Of a DNA stretch of 64,000 bases, positions 54,079 through 62,287 are shown in pieces. Origin of the DNA: Flavobacterium caseinilyticum. GTDB lineage: Bacteria > Bacteroidota > Bacteroidia > Flavobacteriales > Flavobacteriaceae. Made by a program: the position numbers and the translations under genes. Within the stretch, counting starts at the first letter, position 1. Each line of letters starts with the position of its first letter. The stretch spans positions 248,001 through 312,000 of the forward strand of contig NZ_SMFM01000001.1 in the NCBI RefSeq assembly GCF_004349085.1. Reading direction: 5' to 3'. The notes below the pieces were generated by a model. It was not told the origin of the DNA and did no database searches. It saw nothing but the letters and a program-made list of their open reading frames with translations.

Positions 54079-54825
54079 ATGATGAAAAACATTCTATACA
54101 TACTATTACTTTCAACCCAGGTTTTCTTTGCCCAAAACGGCTTCGAAAAAGGGAATGCGTACTATGCAAAAGGAAAGTACACCGAAGCTGTGGCAGCATA
54201 TGAAAGTGTTTTAAAAGACAATAAACAGTCCTCGGAATTGTATTTTAATTTGGGAAATGCGTATTATAAATTGAATCAGGTAGCGCCTTCGATTTACTAT
54301 TATGAAAAAGCATTAGTGCTGAACTCAAACGATAAGGAAAGTATAAACAACTTGAAATTCGCTCAAAAAAGGACTATTGATGAAATTAAAGTAATTCCAA
54401 AAGTAGGTTTTGGAAAATTACTTCGGGATTTCACAGGAATTTACCATTACAATACTTGGGGATGGGTTTCTGTAGGACTGGCGTCATTTTTTTTATTGTT
54501 TTTTATTGGGTACTATTTTTCACAAAAAACGCTTGCGAAAAGGATTTTCTTCTTTGGAATGTTTGTCGTAGTTTTCATAATGCTTATCACGTTATCCGCA
54601 GCAATTATTGAGAAAAGTGATTTTGATACTGAAAAACCAGCGATAATTTTTGCTGAAATGGCTACTGTAAAACCGGAACCCGGAGATGGCGGAAAACCGT
54701 TATTTGTACTTCACGAAGGAACCAAAGTGTATGTATTTGAAACTATTGGAAAATGGAAAAAAATACAACTGACTGATGGAACCACAGGCTGGATTGAAAG
54801 CAGTGCGATTAAGGAAGTGAAGTAA
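54079..54825 (+). CDS. batE: TPR and SH3-domain protein BatE
   Basis: Start at the ATG at 54079 (MMKNILYILLLSTQVFFAQN) giving a signal peptide; the earlier TTG at 54046 lies in a dispersed CTTTGCGACTTTGTGCC repeat. About 248 residues with TPRs (YAKGKYTEAVAAYESVLK, ELYFNLGNAYYKLN), two membrane spans (about 145-165 and 170-190) and a C-terminal SH3-like domain (GTKVYVFETIGKWKKIQ, TTGWIESSAIKEV). Last gene of the bat operon. Confidence 0.87.
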   Translation: MMKNILYILLLSTQVFFAQNGFEKGNAYYAKGKYTEAVAAYESVLKDNKQSSELYFNLGNAYYKLNQVAPSIYYYEKALVLNSNDKESINNLKFAQKRTIDEIKVIPKVGFGKLLRDFTGIYHYNTWGWVSVGLASFFLLFFIGYYFSQKTLAKRIFFFGMFVVVFIMLITLSAAIIEKSDFDTEKPAIIFAEMATVKPEPGDGGKPLFVLHEGTKVYVFETIGKWKKIQLTDGTTGWIESSAIKEVK

Positions 54826-54860
54826 AAGTATTCAGTTATTACATTCCGTTTGAACTTTGC

Positions 54861-55364
54861 TTACTTTTTCTTCAAGCTATCGTACCACTGCCGTAATGAC
54901 GGATACATATATCCCGCTGTTTTTTGGATTGGATTGTAAAAAAGAGAGTTATCCAAGGTTTCTTTTTTGGTTAAAATATGATTATAGTTTATTTTTTCGA
55001 AAATTGCAAAGACGATACTGATGATCAAAATCGTTTTTAGCACTCTAAAAAAACCGCCACCTAATTTATTCAACCAACCTAAAAAAGCAAAATCAGCTAT
55101 TCCAGTGAGGAACTTCCCAATTATGGAGACCACAACAACCACAATCATAAAAGTAAGGATAAAAGCCACGACTCGGATAGTATTGGGATTCCATTTGACA
55201 AAGCCAGCCAAAACATCCCTCATATAAGCGGAAAATTTGACAGCAAAATAAATTCCCGCCAATAGCGAAACCAAAGATGCTAATTCTACAAAAAGACCGT
55301 TTTGCAATCCTTTATAAAAAGCAAAAGCAAGTAGCACGCCCAAAATGATATCCAAAAATCCCAT
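54861..55364 (-). CDS. CvpA family membrane protein
   Basis: 167 residues with four hydrophobic segments (IILGVLLAFAFYKGLQNGL, ELASLVSLLAGIYFAVKF, VVAFILTFMIVVVVVSIIG, VLKTILIISIVFAIF), the CvpA layout. CvpA is an inner-membrane protein needed for colicin V production in E. coli and for bile or envelope stress tolerance elsewhere. Convergent with batE. A promoter with both boxes lies upstream. Confidence 0.85.
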   Translation of the reverse strand: MGFLDIILGVLLAFAFYKGLQNGLFVELASLVSLLAGIYFAVKFSAYMRDVLAGFVKWNPNTIRVVAFILTFMIVVVVVSIIGKFLTGIADFAFLGWLNKLGGGFFRVLKTILIISIVFAIFEKINYNHILTKKETLDNSLFYNPIQKTAGYMYPSLRQWYDSLKKK

Positions 55365-55389
55365 CGTAATTCAATAATAAATAGAAAGG

Positions 55390-55424
55390 CAAATATAAAA
55401 GAATTGTTGACTATCGATTGCCAA
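55390..55424 (-). promoter_or_regulatory. Promoter of cvpA-like gene
   Basis: TTG on the minus strand (55424-55422) and TATATTTG (55397-55390) with 24 bases between, close to the TTG-N17-23-TAnnTTTG consensus. Confidence 0.5.
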
Positions 55425-55436
55425 TTTTCAAGTTCT

Positions 55437-55444
55437 TATCTTTG
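55437..55444 (+). promoter_or_regulatory. -7 element TATCTTTG of the 55508 gene
   Basis: TATCTTTG on the plus strand with TTG at 55418-55420 16 bases upstream, near the usual spacing. It overlaps in region with the divergent cvpA promoter. Confidence 0.45.
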
Positions 55445-55507
55445 CTCAAAATAATTTTATGAGTTATAAATCAATAATTCATAACTCATAATTCATAATT
55501 AAAAAAA

Positions 55508-55864
55508 ATGTCAAGAGACACACAACTTAAAGAACGCTGGGAACAGCTTGTAAACATACTTTCCAACCAATTTTCTCAAGGTGAGGATTTAGATTTAGAC
55601 GCCATTATTTATTTAATCGGGGTGCAGGAACTTGGGAAAGTACATAAAGAATTTAAAAAAGACGAGAAGTTAAACCTGATGCACATCGCCATTTGCCGTT
55701 TATTAGAACCGTATGGCTTTTATGAATTCGAATTTTTTGATGAAGAAGGGTGGCCGCATTACAAAGTAAAAGAGGAATTACCGCCGCTAAAAGCAGGAGA
55801 ACAATCGGTTTTGATGAAAGAAGCCATTGTAAATTACTTCTTGGAACGGGAAGTAATAGAATAG
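55508..55864 (+). CDS. Conserved hypothetical protein of Flavobacteriia
   Basis: 118 residues, acidic and soluble: WEQLVNILSNQFSQGEDLDL, FKKDEKLNLMHIAICRLL, EFEFFDEEGWPHYKVKEELP. No family or catalytic motif is recognised, and no signal peptide. It lies between cvpA-like (divergent) and pheS (same strand, 110 bases away) and may share a transcript with pheS, but a -7 element stands before pheS. Confidence 0.75.
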   Translation: MSRDTQLKERWEQLVNILSNQFSQGEDLDLDAIIYLIGVQELGKVHKEFKKDEKLNLMHIAICRLLEPYGFYEFEFFDEEGWPHYKVKEELPPLKAGEQSVLMKEAIVNYFLEREVIE

Positions 55865-55944
55865 CTAATTTAAGCAACATAGTTAGTTTTAAATGTAATG
55901 CAACAAACTTGAAACTTTAAACGTGAAACTTGGAACAAATTTCT

Positions 55945-55952
55945 TAAATTTG
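55945..55952 (+). promoter_or_regulatory. -7 element TAAATTTG before pheS
   Basis: TAAATTTG matches TAnnTTTG and lies 22 bases before the pheS ATG; no -33 TTG at standard spacing (TTG at 55930-55932 is 12 bases away). Confidence 0.45.
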
Positions 55953-55974
55953 CACTCTCAATTACGGACGGAAA

Positions 55975-56994
55975 ATGATAGATAAGATAAAAGAATATAT
56001 TGGTGAAGCGCAGGCTTTTTCAACGCAAAACACAGCAGAATTAGAAACGTTCCGAATCAAATTTTTAGGAAGCAAAGGACTTTTGAAAGCGCTTTTTGCT
56101 GAATTCAAAAATGTTCCAAACGATCAAAAAAAGGAATTTGGACAGGTAATTAACCTGCTTAAAACTTCTGCCGAAGAAAAAGTAAAATCGATACAGGAAG
56201 CGCTGGAAAGCAAAGAAGAAAGTAAAGGATTTTACGGGGATTTGACTCGTTCAGCTGAACCAGTTATTATTGGCTCTCGTCATCCTATTTCATTGGTAAA
56301 AAACCAAATTATAGATATTTTTTCTACGATAGGTTTCAACGTTTCCGAAGGTCCAGAAATCGAAGACGACTGGCATAATTTTACTGCATTGAACTTACCG
56401 GAATACCACCCGGCACGCGATATGCAGGACACGTTTTTCATACAAACGAACCCCGATATTTTGCTGCGTACGCACACCTCATCCGTGCAAGTTCGGTATA
56501 TGGAAAATAACAAACCCCCTATTAGAACGATTTCTCCGGGAAGGGTTTTTCGTAATGAAGCCGTTTCGTCCCGTTCGCACTGTATTTTTCACCAAGTGGA
56601 AGGATTGTACATTGACAAGGACGTATCTTTTGCTGATTTAAAGCAAACGCTTTTGTATTTCACCAAAGAAATGTTCGGGAAATCAAAAATCCGTTTGCGT
56701 CCTTCTTATTTCCCATTTACCGAACCAAGCGCTGAGGTTGATATTTATTGGGGTCTAAAAACAGAAACCGATTATCGAATCACCAAAGGGACCGGTTGGC
56801 TGGAAATTATGGGTTGCGGAATGGTAGATCCAAACGTTTTGAAAAACTGTGGCATCAACCCTGATGAATACAACGGTTTTGCATTCGGAATGGGAATAGA
56901 AAGAATCGCCATGTTGTTGTATCAAATCGGTGACATTCGTATGTTTTATGAGAATGACGTTCGTTTCTTGGAGCAATTTAAATCGAGTATTTAG
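55975..56994 (+). CDS. pheS: Phenylalanyl-tRNA synthetase alpha subunit
   Basis: 339 residues. PheS with PheT charges tRNA-Phe. The N-terminal coiled-coil (about 1-90), motif 2 TISPGRVFRNEA, motif 3 GFAFGMGIERIAM, and motif 1 vicinity HPISLVKNQIIDIFSTIGF and HPARDMQDTFF are present. Usual length. The pheT partner is not in the window; in many Bacteroidota the two are separate, as seems the case here. Confidence 0.95.
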   Translation: MIDKIKEYIGEAQAFSTQNTAELETFRIKFLGSKGLLKALFAEFKNVPNDQKKEFGQVINLLKTSAEEKVKSIQEALESKEESKGFYGDLTRSAEPVIIGSRHPISLVKNQIIDIFSTIGFNVSEGPEIEDDWHNFTALNLPEYHPARDMQDTFFIQTNPDILLRTHTSSVQVRYMENNKPPIRTISPGRVFRNEAVSSRSHCIFHQVEGLYIDKDVSFADLKQTLLYFTKEMFGKSKIRLRPSYFPFTEPSAEVDIYWGLKTETDYRITKGTGWLEIMGCGMVDPNVLKNCGINPDEYNGFAFGMGIERIAMLLYQIGDIRMFYENDVRFLEQFKSSI

Positions 56995-57232
56995 TCATTG
57001 CCAGGGACGAAGCAATCTCATAACCATTTTGGAGCTTTGTGCTTTTAGGAGCTATTTCCAGCTGTACACTATATCTTTCTTGTCTTGAACTTGTTTCAGA
57101 ATGCTGAAACAAGTTCAAGACAAGAAAGGATGCCGTTTCCATCTGGGCTAGGGCATTCAGTTTTTTTAAGAAATAAAATTTTAAATAATAATTTATAATG
57201 AATGAAGTTATTGCTTCATTCTTCGCAATGAC
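56995..57232. repeat. Nested inverted repeats with a 25-base perfect palindrome
   Basis: Arms at 57075-57099 and 57104-57128 are perfectly complementary with the 4-base loop AATG; their core TTGAACTTGTTTCAG relates to a dispersed flavobacterial hairpin. Outside it, ACGAAGCAATCTC near 57008 and GCTTCATTCTTCGCAATGAC near 57210 form an outer inverted pair. It may serve as a terminator for pheS. Confidence 0.75.
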
Positions 57233-57640
57233 ATGAAAAAAGACATCATCATTCCCGAAGTAGAAAATGTATTCCTTGCTGCAGTCCAAGAATGGAGCGA
57301 CGATTTTATGGAAAAAGTTTGGTATGCCTATTTAATAAATGACAGCGATTTTTTAATCGAAAGTGTCATGGTGGTTTCCAAAGCTTTCGGTACCATAGAC
57401 GGTGAAATGAAAAAAACATCACTTTTGCGTCATGCTTTTGTAGAAGTGCCGGCAGTTTCAGTTATGAAAATTGAAATGATTGAAAAAAGTGTTTTGGCAC
57501 TGAACAATGAGTTCATGCTGACATTTTTTATTGGAGACAAATTGTACGATAAAAAGTTTATTTTCAAAGCAAATTTCATTAACGAAATTGAAGTGGAAGA
57601 AGTGCCAATTTTATTCGTTGACGGCGTTATCGTGAGATAA
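57233..57640 (+). CDS. Conserved hypothetical protein
   Basis: 135 residues, soluble: EVENVFLAAVQEWSDDFMEK, YLINDSDFLIESVMVVSKAF, GEMKKTSLLRHAFVEVPAVS. No known motif; similar proteins are common in flavobacteria as hypotheticals. Convergent with the small membrane protein gene at 57642 with no gap, so their transcripts may overlap. Confidence 0.75.
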   Translation: MKKDIIIPEVENVFLAAVQEWSDDFMEKVWYAYLINDSDFLIESVMVVSKAFGTIDGEMKKTSLLRHAFVEVPAVSVMKIEMIEKSVLALNNEFMLTFFIGDKLYDKKFIFKANFINEIEVEEVPILFVDGVIVR

Positions 57641-57641
57641 T

Positions 57642-57857
57642 TTATTGATTAATTTTTTTGTTTTTGGATTTCCATGTAAAGTAACCTAAAACAAATATTC
57701 CTACTAAAATGTAAGCAGCTGCACGAATATAAAAATTAGGCGTGGCAACTTGTTCCGAAAAAGGGATTTCTTTAATGTCAAACAAAACATTGAAAACGGT
57801 CATAAATACACCCCAAATCCCGCCAGTTTTAATCTGATATTTCCATCTTTCGCTCAT
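57642..57857 (-). CDS. Small two-helix membrane protein
   Basis: 71 residues with two hydrophobic segments (IWGVFMTVFNVLF and AAAYILVGIFVLGYFTW), both ends basic. No family recognised. It lies 38 bases upstream of the gpsA stop, on the same strand, and its end abuts the convergent gene at 57233. Confidence 0.6.
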   Translation of the reverse strand: MSERWKYQIKTGGIWGVFMTVFNVLFDIKEIPFSEQVATPNFYIRAAAYILVGIFVLGYFTWKSKNKKINQ

Positions 57858-57895
57858 AACGTGTTTCTGTTTTGGGTATTAAATCTGCAGTTGAA

Positions 57896-58891
57896 TTAAT
57901 CCAGTTTGTCCGTTAATTTTTTAAATACAGCTTTGGCATCTTGCCCTTCATAAAGAATACTGTAAACGGCATCTATAATTGGCGTTTTTGCACCATACGC
58001 CTGATTGAGTTTGTAAGCGCTTTTTACGGCGTAATATCCTTCAGCAACCATACTCATTTCCATCATCGCCGCTTTTACGGTATAGCCTTTACCAATCATA
58101 TTTCCGAACATTCTATTTCTTGAAAATACAGAATATCCCGTAACTAATAAATCACCTAAATATGCGGAATCATTGATGTTACGTTTCATTTTATGGACTT
58201 TTTTGATGAATTTTTTCATCTCGCGAATCCCGTTACTCATCAAAACGGACTGGAAATTATCGCCATAACCCAAACCGTGCGCCATTCCTGCTGCAATAGC
58301 GTAAATATTTTTTAGCATCGCTGCATACTCCGTTCCTATAATATCGTCTGTAATTTTAGTCTTGATGTAATTTCCAGATAAATTTTTAGCAACAACCATA
58401 GCTTTGTCAGGATCGCCACACGCAATTGTAAGATAGGAAAGACGCTCCATGGCTACTTCTTCAGCGTGACAAGGACCAGTGATTACACCAATGTTGTAAT
58501 ACGGAATATCATATTTCACATGGAAATGTTCGCCTACGATCAGGCTTGTTTCCGGAACAATCCCTTTGATTGCCGAGAAAATAATTTTATCTTTTAAAGA
58601 AACGGTTAGTTTTTCTAATTCAGCATCCAAAAAAGCAGATGGAATGGCAAAAATAATGTAATCCGCGTATGCTACAGCTTCATTAATATCGCTGGTTAAT
58701 TTCAGTTTCTTGATGTCAAATTCAACCGAACTTAAATAATTTGGATTGTGCTTGTACGTTTTAATATGCTCTATAGCAGCTTCATTACGCATGTACCACG
58801 AAATTTCGGTAAGATTCACACATAACATCTTTGCTATTGCTGTCGCCCAACTTCCACCACCTATTACTGCGAATTTTATATTTTCAGCCAT
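57896..58891 (-). CDS. gpsA: Glycerol-3-phosphate dehydrogenase (NAD(P)+)
   Basis: 331 residues from the ATG at 58891 (MAENIKFAVIGGGSWATAIA), with the NAD-binding GGGSWATAIA at once; the ATG at 58912 adds seven residues beyond the family start. Catalytic Lys lies in AAMLKNIYAIAAG; ISAIKGI-type segment is FSAIKGIVPET. It makes sn-glycerol-3-phosphate for phospholipids. A promoter with both boxes precedes it. Confidence 0.95.
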   Translation of the reverse strand: MAENIKFAVIGGGSWATAIAKMLCVNLTEISWYMRNEAAIEHIKTYKHNPNYLSSVEFDIKKLKLTSDINEAVAYADYIIFAIPSAFLDAELEKLTVSLKDKIIFSAIKGIVPETSLIVGEHFHVKYDIPYYNIGVITGPCHAEEVAMERLSYLTIACGDPDKAMVVAKNLSGNYIKTKITDDIIGTEYAAMLKNIYAIAAGMAHGLGYGDNFQSVLMSNGIREMKKFIKKVHKMKRNINDSAYLGDLLVTGYSVFSRNRMFGNMIGKGYTVKAAMMEMSMVAEGYYAVKSAYKLNQAYGAKTPIIDAVYSILYEGQDAKAVFKKLTDKLD

Positions 58892-58909
58892 TTTTTTATT
58901 GAATTTAAC

Positions 58910-58941
58910 CAAAAGTACTTAAAAAAGTACTGATTATACAA
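58910..58941 (-). promoter_or_regulatory. Promoter of gpsA
   Basis: TTG at 58941-58939 and TACTTTTG at 58917-58910 on the minus strand, 21 bases apart, fit TTG-N17-23-TAnnTTTG. Leader before the ATG at 58891 would be about 15 bases. Confidence 0.6.
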
Positions 58942-59130
58942 ATAAAATTAGAACAAGAAGCTCAATTTTTAAACGTGATAAAAAGTACTGCGATTATAGC
59001 GAACAAAAAATAATTTAATTTTTTTTACTTTATGACACAATATAACTATTACTATTTCGTTATTTTTGATTATTGCGTAAGAATTTAACAAAAATTCATA
59101 TTGAGTTAGTTAGTTATATTTTAGAATTTT

Positions 59131-59165
59131 AAAAGGCGTTCCCAAAAAAATGAGAACGCCTTTTT
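59131..59165 (-). terminator. Terminator of the alcohol dehydrogenase unit
   Basis: AAAAGGCGTTC pairs with GAACGCCTTTT around a 12-base loop. On the minus strand it follows the stop at 59203 by about 38 bases. Confidence 0.8.
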
Positions 59166-59202
59166 ATTTAGACTACTTCAAAACGGTATTTAATTATTTG
59201 AA

Positions 59203-60366
59203 TTAATAACTCATTTCGACAATAGTTTTTACTTTTTCTAAAGTGATATTTTGCTTCTCACCTAATCCTAACCAACCTCTTTCTTTAAAACGATCCACTA
59301 TAAAATCTGCCGTTTTATCAAAGTCTTTAGTGTAATCAGATAATTTAGTGTCCATTCCCATTGTGTGAAAAAACCCAACGGTTTTGATAATGGCCTCGTT
59401 TGCGATTTCATCCTCAGTTCCTGTCAAGTTGAAAATACGTTTTCCGTATTGTGCCAATTTTCCTTTTTTGGTTTCAAACATTACTCGGTATAAATTTGGA
59501 CCCACTACCGCCAACGTTCTGGCGTGGTCGATTCCATATAAAGCAGTCAATTCGTGACCAATCATATGCGTTGCCCAATCCGACGGAACTCCTTTTTGGA
59601 TCAATCCATTTAAAGCCATCGTGCAACTCCACATAAAGTTTGAAGCCAAAGCATAATCTTTAGGATTTTTTACTACTTCAGGACCTACTTGAATTAAAGT
59701 TTGTAGAATTCCTTCAGCAATACGATCTTGAAGATAGCCCTCATGCGGATACGTTAAATATTGTTCCAAAACATGGGTGTATGCATCTACAACTCCGTTT
59801 TGCAATTGTCTTTTTGGTAAAGATTGAATTACGGTTGGATCGCAAATTGAAAATTTAGGAAACAATGCGCTTCCACCAAACGCTAACTTTTCTTGCGTAG
59901 CTTTGATGGTAACAACGGCGCCTGAATTCATCTCGCTTCCAGTAGCAGGAAGTGTTAAGATTGTTCCGAAAGGAATTACTTTTGATAAATCCTTAATTAG
60001 TAGCTTTTTTTGTAAAATGTCAATCGGATTTCCGTCAAAATGAGCTGCTGCCGAAATGAATTTTACCCCATCAATTACAGAACCTCCACCTACGGCAAGG
60101 ATAAAATCTATTTTTTGTTCTTTGATAATCGCAACTGCTTTCATCAATGTTTCAAAATGCGGATTTGGCTCAATTCCTCCAAATTCCACAATTTCAAAAC
60201 CTTTTAAATTGCTGATTACTTGCTCATGAATTCCATTTTTGAAAATACTTCCACCGCCATAAGCCAATAGAATTTTGGCTCCTTCTGGTACTAATGTGGA
60301 AAGTTTTTCAATTTGTCCTTTTCCAAAAACTAAATTGGTAGGATTATATAATTCGAAATTTAACAT
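59203..60366 (-). CDS. Iron-containing alcohol dehydrogenase (YqhD/BDH type)
   Basis: 387 residues. The NAD(P)-binding GGGSVIDGVKF near residue 94, the metal site in HMIGHELTALYGIDHARTLA (two His), and NPTNLVFGKGQIEKL at the start show the group III alcohol dehydrogenase family. YqhD-type enzymes reduce aldehydes with NADPH. It begins 4 bases after the DJ-1/PfpI gene, so the pair is one operon, divergent from a LysR regulator. Confidence 0.9.
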   Translation of the reverse strand: MLNFELYNPTNLVFGKGQIEKLSTLVPEGAKILLAYGGGSIFKNGIHEQVISNLKGFEIVEFGGIEPNPHFETLMKAVAIIKEQKIDFILAVGGGSVIDGVKFISAAAHFDGNPIDILQKKLLIKDLSKVIPFGTILTLPATGSEMNSGAVVTIKATQEKLAFGGSALFPKFSICDPTVIQSLPKRQLQNGVVDAYTHVLEQYLTYPHEGYLQDRIAEGILQTLIQVGPEVVKNPKDYALASNFMWSCTMALNGLIQKGVPSDWATHMIGHELTALYGIDHARTLAVVGPNLYRVMFETKKGKLAQYGKRIFNLTGTEDEIANEAIIKTVGFFHTMGMDTKLSDYTKDFDKTADFIVDRFKERGWLGLGEKQNITLEKVKTIVEMSY

Positions 60367-60370
60367 GCTT

Positions 60371-61135
60371 TTATTTTTTTGAATTCAATTGAATTAATAA
60401 TTTTTCAGCCACTAATTTAGACGAAGCTGGGTTTTGACCTGTAATCAATAAACCATCTTCCACGGCATAGGGCTGCCAATCGCCTACTTTAGAATAGGTT
60501 GCTCCATTGGTTTGTAATGCATCTTCCAATAAAAATGGAACTACATTCGTTAATCCCACTGCTTCTTCTTCGGTATTAGAAAATCCGGTTAATTTTTTAC
60601 CTTTTACTAAAAATTCTCCGTTCACTTTTACGTTTTTCAACGCTGCTGGTGAATGACATACAAAAGCTACCGGTTTTTTACTGTTGTAAAAAGCTTCAAT
60701 AAGAGCAATTGAGTTTTTGTCTTCGGCTAAATCCCATAACGGTCCGTGACCTCCAGGATAAAAAACTGCATCATAATCAGACTCATTTACATCGCTTAAT
60801 TTGTGCGTTGTACTTAGTTTAGCTTGTAATTCAACATCTTTGTCAAATCTTTTAGTGTCTTCAGTAGCAGCAGATGGATCAGAACTTTTTGGATCAATTG
60901 GTGGCTGTCCTCCTAAGGGCGATGCAATATCAATAATCACTCCTTTATCTGCTAACTCATAATAAGGAGCAGCAAATTCTTCAATCCAAAATCCTGTTTT
61001 TTCTCCTGTGTTCCCTAATTCACTATGACTAGTTAGAACAAATAATACTTTTTTCATACCTTTTTTATTTTGTGCAGTTGCTGTAATACAACTTGCGGTT
61101 AATGCTATAATGGCAAATAATGCGATTTTCTTCAT
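60371..61135 (-). CDS. Secreted DJ-1/PfpI (type 1 glutamine amidotransferase-like) protein
   Basis: 254 residues. MKKIALFAIIALTASCITAT is a signal peptide (cleaved near AQN; the Cys17 lipobox is weak). The DJ-1 fold has FWIEEFAAPYYE (Glu) and the nucleophile Cys in AFVCHSPAALK, with PGGHGPLWDL; this layout matches Hsp31/glyoxalase III-type proteins acting on methylglyoxal. Export to the periplasm is unusual for that role. Operon with an aldehyde-reducing dehydrogenase. Confidence 0.8.
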   Translation of the reverse strand: MKKIALFAIIALTASCITATAQNKKGMKKVLFVLTSHSELGNTGEKTGFWIEEFAAPYYELADKGVIIDIASPLGGQPPIDPKSSDPSAATEDTKRFDKDVELQAKLSTTHKLSDVNESDYDAVFYPGGHGPLWDLAEDKNSIALIEAFYNSKKPVAFVCHSPAALKNVKVNGEFLVKGKKLTGFSNTEEEAVGLTNVVPFLLEDALQTNGATYSKVGDWQPYAVEDGLLITGQNPASSKLVAEKLLIQLNSKK

Positions 61136-61152
61136 TTTTGATTTTATTTATA

Positions 61153-61202
61153 CAAATTTAAGGCTAATATGTTATTAGTAAAAATAATTTAAATTATGTT
61201 TG
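61153..61202. promoter_or_regulatory. Divergent -7 elements between DJ-1/PfpI and LysR genes
   Basis: TAAATTTG on the minus strand (61160-61153) faces the DJ-1/PfpI gene and TATGTTTG on the plus strand (61195-61202) faces the LysR gene; both fit TAnnTTTG. No -33 TTG boxes at standard spacing. The LysR regulator probably binds here, as is usual. Confidence 0.45.
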
Positions 61203-61221
61203 TGATAAATATATTTATATC

Positions 61222-62118
61222 ATGGTTAATCTGGAATGGTATCGAACGTTTAAATCTGTTTATAAAAACGGTAAATTTTCATTGGCTGCCAAAGAATTAT
61301 TCATCAGTCAGCCCGCAGTTAGTCAGCAAATATCCATGTTGGAAGAACATGTAGGTTATAAACTTTTTAATCGAAAGTCTAAAGGCGTCGAACCAACCGA
61401 ATATGCTAAGTTACTCAATAATTTAATCATCGAGGCGTTAGACCGCTTGGAAAATGTGGAAAATGGTTTTCGTGCCAAAGCGTTCAATTCCAATCGGTTA
61501 ATTCCAATCGGAATCTCAAAGCATTTGATGCGAAGTTTGGGAAGCGCTTTGGTTTCCAAATTTGATTTTATCGATTTCAGCTTTCATGAAAATGATGCGC
61601 TTTTTGAATTGGTAAATTCTAAAAAATTAGATTTTGCGGTTGTAACCAAACAATATGACACGTTTGACACCATTCAGAAAAAGGTCGGCGAAATTAAACA
61701 AGTCATAGTTGGTTCAAACACTATTGATGCGACCGAATTAAAATCACATATAAAAGCAAAGGATTTCACGGCAATTGAACATTGGTTAAACGACCAAAAA
61801 TGGTTCAGTCACAATGCGCAAATTCCGCACATAAAGTTGTTTTGGTTGCATGTCTTTAACAAAAAAAGACCGTCAATGATTCCCAATTACATTATTCCGT
61901 CCGAATATGAAATGCTGGAAATAATTTCAAAAAACACCGGAATAGCTGTTGTATGGGATTGTAATGCGAAAAGTTTAATCGAAGAAAATAAAATTCAATT
62001 GTTGTGGAACAGCAAGCAAATGCCAAGTACGGAAGTGTTTGTATTATCAGGTAAAAACGATAATTTGAGTGCTGTTTTTGATAATATTCAACTGGAATTA
62101 AAGAAGGTTTTGGGGTGA
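61222..62118 (+). CDS. LysR family transcriptional regulator
   Basis: 298 residues. The winged helix-turn-helix (about 1-60) has AAKELFISQPAVSQQISMLE, followed by a substrate-binding domain of the usual periplasmic type. It is divergently transcribed from the DJ-1/PfpI and alcohol dehydrogenase genes and likely regulates them, presumably in response to an aldehyde; the ligand is inferred, not seen. Confidence 0.88.
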   Translation: MVNLEWYRTFKSVYKNGKFSLAAKELFISQPAVSQQISMLEEHVGYKLFNRKSKGVEPTEYAKLLNNLIIEALDRLENVENGFRAKAFNSNRLIPIGISKHLMRSLGSALVSKFDFIDFSFHENDALFELVNSKKLDFAVVTKQYDTFDTIQKKVGEIKQVIVGSNTIDATELKSHIKAKDFTAIEHWLNDQKWFSHNAQIPHIKLFWLHVFNKKRPSMIPNYIIPSEYEMLEIISKNTGIAVVWDCNAKSLIEENKIQLLWNSKQMPSTEVFVLSGKNDNLSAVFDNIQLELKKVLG

Positions 62119-62159
62119 TTAATTTTCAGTAAGTTCTTTGCTAAAAGAATGCTATTCTA

Positions 62160-62233
62160 TTTGTCATTTCGACAAAGGAGAAATCTCAGTAGATACTTTC
62201 GTTATGTGATTTCTCCTTTGTCGAAATGACAAA
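62160..62233. repeat. 26-base inverted repeat with 22-base loop
   Basis: Arms at 62160-62185 and 62208-62233 are perfectly complementary, starting TTTGTCATTTCGACAAAGG. ATTTCGACAAAGGAGAAATC-type elements are scattered in flavobacterial genomes. It sits between convergent LysR and nadD genes and may act as a terminator. Confidence 0.8.
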
Positions 62234-62287
62234 ACAGATAAATTTTATTAATGAGGTGTAACTAGGTAAAAGTTACTAACTCTTATA

